Shown here: positions 58,001 through 64,000 of the stretch, piece after piece
How positions within the stretch are numbered: the first letter of the stretch is position 1
Layout of the letters: each line of letters begins with the position of its first letter
NCBI RefSeq assembly: GCF_910592395.1
Contig: NC_088324.1
Location: 13,914,953 to 13,978,952 of the forward strand
DNA from: Lineus longissimus
Taxonomy: Eukaryota; Nemertea; Pilidiophora; Heteronemertea; Lineidae
Direction: 5' to 3'
Length of the DNA: 64,000 nt
The notes under the pieces: model-generated
The model's input: the letters and a program-made list of their open reading frames with translations, nothing else
Told to the model about the DNA's origin: nothing
The model's database searches: none
Position numbers and translations under genes: made by a program

Positions 58001-59684
58001 TAAAATAACGCACATTACAGCAGACGATACATAACGTCTGCCGGGGCGACAATGACGCTAATTACTCCAACAATGCCGGGCGGTGGCCATTGTCACATGA
58101 CTGATAACATCCTTGGCGATAGTTTATCAAATTATAGTGATGTTCAGAGAGCAGTTGTGCGATACTATCCTGGTATCAACATGAAAACACACGTGCTAGC
58201 TTTGCTATTTTTCTTTGATTACCTCGTTATTGGAATGAAGATGCCTCTCTTGTGTCAATTAAGTAGGTTTGTGATTAGTTGTTGGAGTAAATAGAGACAT
58301 CGTGTGAGGTGGGTTGACTTGCCGGTCAGTGGATCTCTTGTCTGTGATTAATCTTCCAGTGTTTCACCTTTGAGAGACTAGGTTGAGTTGAAGATGATAA
58401 TTCAAGAAGTTTAATTGAAAATGATCAGGAATTGTTACGCTGTAGAATTTTATAGATTTATTATAAATAAAACATATTAGATTGCTTAATAGCAATTCAA
58501 TAGATAGGCCTTTATCTTTCAAGTTTGATAGAGTCACCTTTGAGGGCTGAGGGTTTCATTATTTAAGCAGATAGAAACTTGATTGAAAACTGTCCTAAAT
58601 TATTAAAAAGTCAATTATTTTGATAGATATCTTCCAAATGAAATTTGATAGCAATTCAATTGATGTTTCATTTAGAATTAATGGAATTATTATATAATGT
58701 GATGATCGTTTAATAGAAATTGAATGGCAAAATAAGAAGAAAAAATTGCATTTTTTTCACTAGGTCTTGAAATCCTGAAGAAATGAAACCATTACCGATG
58801 ACAGAAACAAAAGTGTATTCCAATCTCAAAGTAAAATCTCAATTTCAAGCTGAATTACTCTGTAAAGATTTCAAGTCGAATCAAATCTGACATTCTGTCA
58901 AAAAAGATAGTAAATCTAAGAAACTATCTCTATCAAACCTGACTTATCTAAGAGTTTTTCCTGCATTTTTTCCTCAAAGGATTACCAATCCCGATTATTC
59001 ACCTCCATAAACAGCATGACGCTTTGCGATGTTTTTCCCCAATAACCACTGATTACCCCAAATCGAGAGTTCTTTAAATTACTTTTTGGTGTTCATCGGG
59101 ACAGCCAGAGACCCATGATTGGCAATCTCGTTTGCTATTTGTGCCGTTTACGGAGTTTTCGCGCGGATCGTGGCAAAGTTAATCTCGGTTCGAAATGAGG
59201 TGGTTCCCTCTGGGAGTCTTCCTAACAGGATGGCTGTTCCTGTGTATTACATTGATGTCTCAAGAAATGTGTTTGACATTTTTATTTTGCGAAAGAAATA
59301 AACAGAGGGTTTTTTCTGTTTTGATAGGCCACAGCCAGTAATTTTTTGGACCTTTTCAGAATAAAATCAGTAAAAAAGATACTTGATTTGAACTATTCAG
59401 AAATGGTCTTAGATAAATGAGGCTAGAGTATTTAGAAATAATGCCTGAAAGATATGTCTTGAAATGTACAAAAACACGCAAATATACTACATGTACCCTA
59501 TAAACACTCAAATCACAAGTCATCAACTTGCTCCACCATAGACCAAAGGGAACATCCGCACCCATTCGTTAGAATAATCGACACTATAAACCAAACAAAA
59601 CTGACATTGATCTCAAAATAAAATACATGGACTGAAGTGTTTTGCATGAAAAGAAATGTTTTGTTTATGAGGTCACACATGGTG

Positions 59685-59752
59685 GCAGTTGTACACTCAC
59701 CTTAAAGGCGAAATATCTGCAGTTGTACACTCACCTTAAAGGGGAAACATGT
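59685..59752 (+). repeat. 34-bp tandem duplication
   Basis: GCAGTTGTACACTCACCTTA begins both units, at 59685 and 59719; they differ at a few bases near the end of each unit. Confidence 0.85.
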
Positions 59753-59869
59753 GCTGAAATGATTTGGTGTTTGTGGCAAGTGCAGCGCAAGTTTAGGTCT
59801 ATCATGGGAGAAACTGTGCCGGATGTTATTTGCATCATTCCAATGGGTACCCTTTCAATATGTTGTAGT

Positions 59870-60233
59870 TCCTTCTACTCTCTGCTATTATCTATATATC
59901 TTATCAAACGTATCCTTCTAGCTATGCTATTATCATCTATGTATCTTTATCAACCCATCCTTGCTACACTTTTATCATCAAGGTTATCTGTGTATCATTT
60001 ATCTATCTGTCCTTGCTTTGCTATTATCATCTGTATCTTTCATCAGTCCATCCTTGCTTTGCTATTATCATCTGTATCTTTCATCAGGCCATCCTTGCTT
60101 TGTCATTAACGTGTATATACATGTATATCTTTTATCAATCTCTGCTCGCTATGCTATTATCTATGTATATCTTATCAGTCTGTTCTTACTACACTTTTAT
60201 CATGTATCTTATCGATCTGTCCTTGCTATTATT
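59870..60233 (+). repeat. Minisatellite, about 40-bp unit
   Basis: Degenerate tandem units of the form CTATTATCATCTGTATCTTT-CATCA-CCATCCTTGCTTTG. The two central units (about 60020-60100) are almost identical and the outer ones have drifted. Open frames here are a by-product of the repeat. Confidence 0.8.
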
Positions 60234-60351
60234 GGGTGATATGAATAATGACTAGCAAATGCTTTTATCTAAAACTCCATGTACATTTACACTAGGCCTT
60301 TCTGTACAAAATTGAAGTAAAAGCATTTGCTAGTCTTTATTCATATCACCC
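60234..60351. mobile_element. Foldback MITE-like element, copy 2
   Basis: The left arm (60234-60267) starts GGGTGATATGAATAATGACT and the right arm (60317-60351) is its near-perfect reverse complement ending CACCC. Only about 50 bases separate them. Its centre and right half match the copy at 898-1236. It directly follows the minisatellite. Confidence 0.78.
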
Positions 60352-60754
60352 ATTGTCTTGTATCTATGATAGAGTGTATGGCTTTGAGTACCATACTGTT
60401 CTCATGCCAATTCAAGCGTCTGTAACTTCTTACTTCATCTATATCATCATCTAGGTCTGTAACCTCTGTCTTGTTTTTCTCCTGTCTTCAGTCTCAACCT
60501 TGTTTCACTTTTCTTAAGAAAAAATGTTGCTTTTTCACTAAAAAACACGTCTTTCTTCATTCTGTTATGAAATGTGTGCCAAATATGATTATTAAGAGTG
60601 TTCAAAAGAAAAAGAGTAAAGTATATCTGCCAAGGAGATAACCTGATGTAACCCCAAACCCCCTCACCTTTCAGTGAGTACAGAGACAAACTCCCTCATA
60701 ACACTGATAGAATTCCGAGAGGGCTTTGGGACTTGAATCAAACCCCACTGACAA

Positions 60755-60900
60755 TGATCGATCCACCTTTCACCTGCAGACTCCTAGCAATCTACTCACC
60801 GCCTGAAATAGACCCTTCTCCAATCAGGGGCCAATTACTAAATCTCGTTAAAGGACTGGTAATTAGCCTTAATTGCATTAAAGTTTAATCAAAATTAAAT
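60755..60900. promoter_or_regulatory. Candidate conserved regulatory element
   Basis: A dense run of transcription-factor-like words: an E-box CACCTG (60771), CCAATCAGG, CCAATTA, TAATTAG (60860-60866), CTTAATTGCATTAA (60869-60882) and AATCAAAATTAAAT. Such clusters are typical of developmental enhancers. This is inferred from composition only and needs cross-species alignment. Confidence 0.35.
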
Positions 60901-62189
60901 GGCACGTTGGCGTGACCGAATCAAATAGTTGTCACCTCAGTCTGGTGATCAATCTTGGCCGGTTGGTCGTCACGCGAGAAATCGTTGGGTCAAAGTTAGG
61001 GAGCCGACTTGCAGAAATCAATGGGTGCACAGTGGTGCCACTAACAATAAGATTTTCAGTATGTCTTACTTAGCCTCTTCTTCTATTCTGGCGGTCACAA
61101 TTTGCTACAGCAGTGATCAGAATAACAACCCGCGACAGGAAGGCTGGCACCAAAATGTGCAGTGACCAATCTATTGAGTTTGAGTAAAGCATACTCGAGC
61201 TTAAATATGAGTTCTTGGATTTAGATCCAGGTGGCAGCATGATGTCTCTTCTCCGCTGTGGTGAAAGTGACCCCTGGTATGAGTTGGAGGCATGATTGTG
61301 TCCATTGCCCCCCCCCCCCCCCCCAAGTAAGGAAACGAAATTATCAACCGTAAAATTTTGTTTTGTTGGAGCTTTAACTACACAACTCTCCAGACAAACG
61401 ATTGCATGATTTATCTCAAAGTCGTATTTTACACGTAAATCAAAAACTGCCACATTGATTAGCCATAAAAGTAATGTTGTGTGCTCCACAATAATTCACG
61501 CAAAGCGACCAAGATTTTAATTAAATTCTCGCGTGATGTTCGAAGTTTAATATGAAAGTACAAGTATTTTGGTGTGTGATCATTTTTTACACTGATTTAT
61601 CAGAAAGTGGGAGTATTGTGAGGAGGCAGAACTAAAATAAAAAGCAGTGCCAAGTTCATACAGAGTTCATAAAGAAATAACAAGTTTGTCTGCTTTCGTC
61701 ACTTTGAATATCATATATTTTAATAATAACACAAAACTAAAAGCCAGTTAAATTGTTATAAATTCACTTAAAATTGGCTGAATATACAATCACCTCTGCC
61801 CTGCAAATGAAATAACCTAGATGATCCTACAAATTTTCCAACAAAAACATTCCTCCTAACACTCAGCCCATCCCTCGAACTTCCATTAGGTGAAGGCGGG
61901 CCCAATTGAGCAGAAATATGAACTATCGATGACATCCTTCCAACATGCAATTTTGTCTTCGTAGAAAATGCCACCCCCTACCGTGTAATCAGGTCGTTTA
62001 TTTCTCCACCGGCAGCGAAGACGACGGCATTTGATCTCTTTGTAATATTAATCTAACTAATCATGAAATTTGTAGCGGAGACAAGTTCAAAAACACGCTC
62101 CGATCTCGTGTAATTTCTTGACAGAGGAATCAGCAACGCCCTAGGTGACTCCCTAATCTAGTAATATTGTCCTGTCTGCCCCTCATTAT

Positions 62190-62290
62190 AAATTCAAGCG
62201 CTGTAATTTATGCAGATGAACAATGGAGGCCAGTAGGTGTCAATTGCATTAATCCTTTAAGCGGATGAAAGGACAGGATACTCCCAATTT
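62190..62290. promoter_or_regulatory. Candidate conserved regulatory element
   Basis: Contains TAATTTATGCAGATGA, an ACAATGG SOX-like site and AGGTGTCAATTGCATTAATC within about 60 bases, a motif density unlike the surrounding AT-rich DNA. Only a comparison with related genomes would confirm it. Confidence 0.3.
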
Positions 62291-64000
62291 TCCGATGAAT
62301 AATTTTTGGCACTTTCTTTTTGTTCACAATGTTTTTACTCTCATCAGTGGAAAAAGGTGTGCTGGCATTGTGGGCTGATCAAAAAGCCTACCGTGACTTT
62401 TATACTCTGGACCATGTTGATTTTGAGTGATTTAGGCCTTTCTTGACTTCTCATTTTTTGCGATTGGGGGTATTGTACTGATCAGAGGATGCAAGACAAT
62501 CACTGGCAAACCTGATTTTGCATGACCTTGCAAAGCTCTAAAACTTAATGGAATAGCTTCCCTATGTTCGAAATACCTTTGCAATCCTTGGTTCTGGATA
62601 AGCCCGATTTGCACTATAACTTTTCGTACTTAAATATCATCATCCAAGTGCACATGTTCAGAAACCAAACCCCCTCAAAGTGTAAAAGTCAAATACCACA
62701 GAAATGTTGATCCGACCACATCTGTGACGGCATTGACGAGACACCGTATCATACCACGAGAACGGAAGCCAGCTTCTGATAACCAAACAAAAACCGGAAG
62801 TGTAGAACGGAAGTGACTTGTTTGATTTGTGATCTCAAAGCGGTAAACGACGCACATGTCAGTTTTTTTCTCGTGGAGTCTTTCAGTCATTGACTGATTT
62901 CAATGGATAGCACACAGCACATGTCTTTGTGTTGGTTTTTTCGATGATATCCACATTTAAGTTATAAATCTCTAGATATCGAGGTGTTAAATGTGGTGTA
63001 TATCAGTTTTTGTCTTTAGGTGATATTGCTTTTTGCAGCTAAATTTCCATAATCCACCATCACTGATGATAAATTTTGTTTCACCAATCAAACAAGTCAA
63101 CACACGTAATAACCTGAAAATATAGATAAAAGGTGATTTGGAAAGTTATTTTGAGACAATGGTGAACCTATTGTACTGCAATACGTGCCATTGATTTTGA
63201 GTTCAATAGTTTTATTGTAGACAGAAGGAGCACCCGAATGGTACCACTCAAAATCAGCACCTAGGGAGACATTGATTTGGAACCATGTTAACTATTCATC
63301 ATATATTTGATTAGTTGGCAAGTCAACATCAACAAAAAATCCTTCACCTTTGAAGAAGAAAAACACTTTATAAAAAGTTCAGCTTCTTTTTCTTCTGCAT
63401 ATAGTCCTGTTCTGCTGACAACTGCAGTTGCCTGTCTTAATATGCCCTAGACACTGGACACTGGTGCCAAATCTGTCATCAGAAAAAAGAAATTGATTTG
63501 GAAAAACCTTGTTAACAATTCATTGTATTTGATTGGTGTGGTTGAGTAGGCAACATGTGTTCCGTGGAATCATTATCGTAAGAAATCACTATCGCAAATC
63601 AGATATCTGAAGTGTCCCACATTGTCAATGCATGCAATCACACAGTGCAATGAGCAGTGGGGTGCGTTCAATATATCAAACCATTTTACATATAACTATT
63701 TGAAGCCTTAGTCATTGAAACTGGAACTCGGAAATTATTTCTTCCTGATATGAAATTGTATGACCATATCATTCATTATTCCTTGAACTAGCTAATTGGT
63801 GAGGACCTCGAGAGCAAATTCCATTCTTAGGAACCTGTCTGCGGTTTGTTGCAAACCGCTCTCCTTTAAGCGGGATTCGTCCACTGTAGTAGAAAAGTGG
63901 TTACCCATCTGACTGGCTGCCACTCGTAAAACTTCCTGCTCCACAAGCTCTGTCTCAACAACTGCTGTGGACTAGTTTTTACAGCTGATATCATACTATA

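Larger units (their letters stand above)
52097..64000. other. About 12 kb without recognisable exons
   Basis: I see no exon I can assign on either strand. The sequence is AT-rich with few long open frames, unlike the gene-dense 32-52 kb. It is either the last intron of RPAP2 or intergenic. It contains homeodomain-like motif clusters (for example 60755-60900 and 62190-62290), a minisatellite, a 34-base tandem duplication and a foldback element. Confidence 0.6.

Noticed and set aside
59642-60255. Overlapping open frames of 80-155 codons
   Set aside because: They are produced by the 40-bp minisatellite and 34-bp duplication and have no domain content.
60780-60858. Possible RPAP2 tail exon (cctgcag acceptor, open frame LLAIYSPPEIDPSP..., then gtaatt)
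   Set aside because: The phase fits, but the residues do not convincingly match the conserved RPAP2 tail, and it overlaps a homeodomain-motif cluster. I keep it only as a candidate to test with RNA data.

Overview
The window is animal nuclear DNA. Coding sequence is broken into many short exons with GT-AG introns of a few hundred bases, and the genes are metazoan families: a secreted multi-repeat matrix-type protein, a Golgi sulfotransferase, a universal stress protein, a galanin-receptor-like GPCR, a SIRT2-type sirtuin and RPAP2. A universal stress protein gene, compact introns and frequent TACATGTA and AGGCCTA words point to a non-vertebrate, probably marine, bilaterian (ambulacrarian, amphioxus or lophotrochozoan). 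I cannot resolve the phylum from sequence alone. Layout: (1) 0.6-31.5 kb, plus strand: one giant gene, modelled as 55 exons whose phases all join (10,674 coding bases, about 3,557 residues). It encodes a signal peptide, an EMI-like cysteine-rich head, a long array of fibronectin-III-like repeats with a recurrent SDG-(I/V)-x-(V/L)-D-x-(T/S)-PP signature, a PAN/apple-like module and a DUF642-like sandwich. Its introns hold eight copies of a 244-bp hairpin-array transposable element, two copies of a TA-flanked element and other inverted repeats. (2) 33.0-34.5 kb, plus: a two-exon galactose-3-O-sulfotransferase-like gene with two TCAAGGTCA nuclear-receptor sites just upstream of its start. (3) 35.8-37.3 kb, plus: a four-exon universal stress protein gene with a CRE/E-box cluster upstream. 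(4) 38.2-41.7 kb, plus: a six-exon galanin/allatostatin-A-type receptor gene. (5) 41.9-47.3 kb, minus: a SIRT2-like deacetylase gene, tail to tail with the receptor gene. (6) 48.5-52.1 kb and possibly beyond, plus: RPAP2 (Rtr1-type RNA polymerase II CTD phosphatase), head to head with the sirtuin. (7) 52.1-64 kb: about 12 kb with no recognisable exon, AT-rich, with homeodomain-type motif clusters, a minisatellite and a foldback element. It is either a very long last intron of RPAP2 or an intergenic regulatory block. The neighbouring genes do not form an obvious pathway; their order is ordinary animal gene neighbourhood. The most distinctive material is the hairpin-array element family, confined to introns of the giant gene, and the giant gene itself, which I cannot name.
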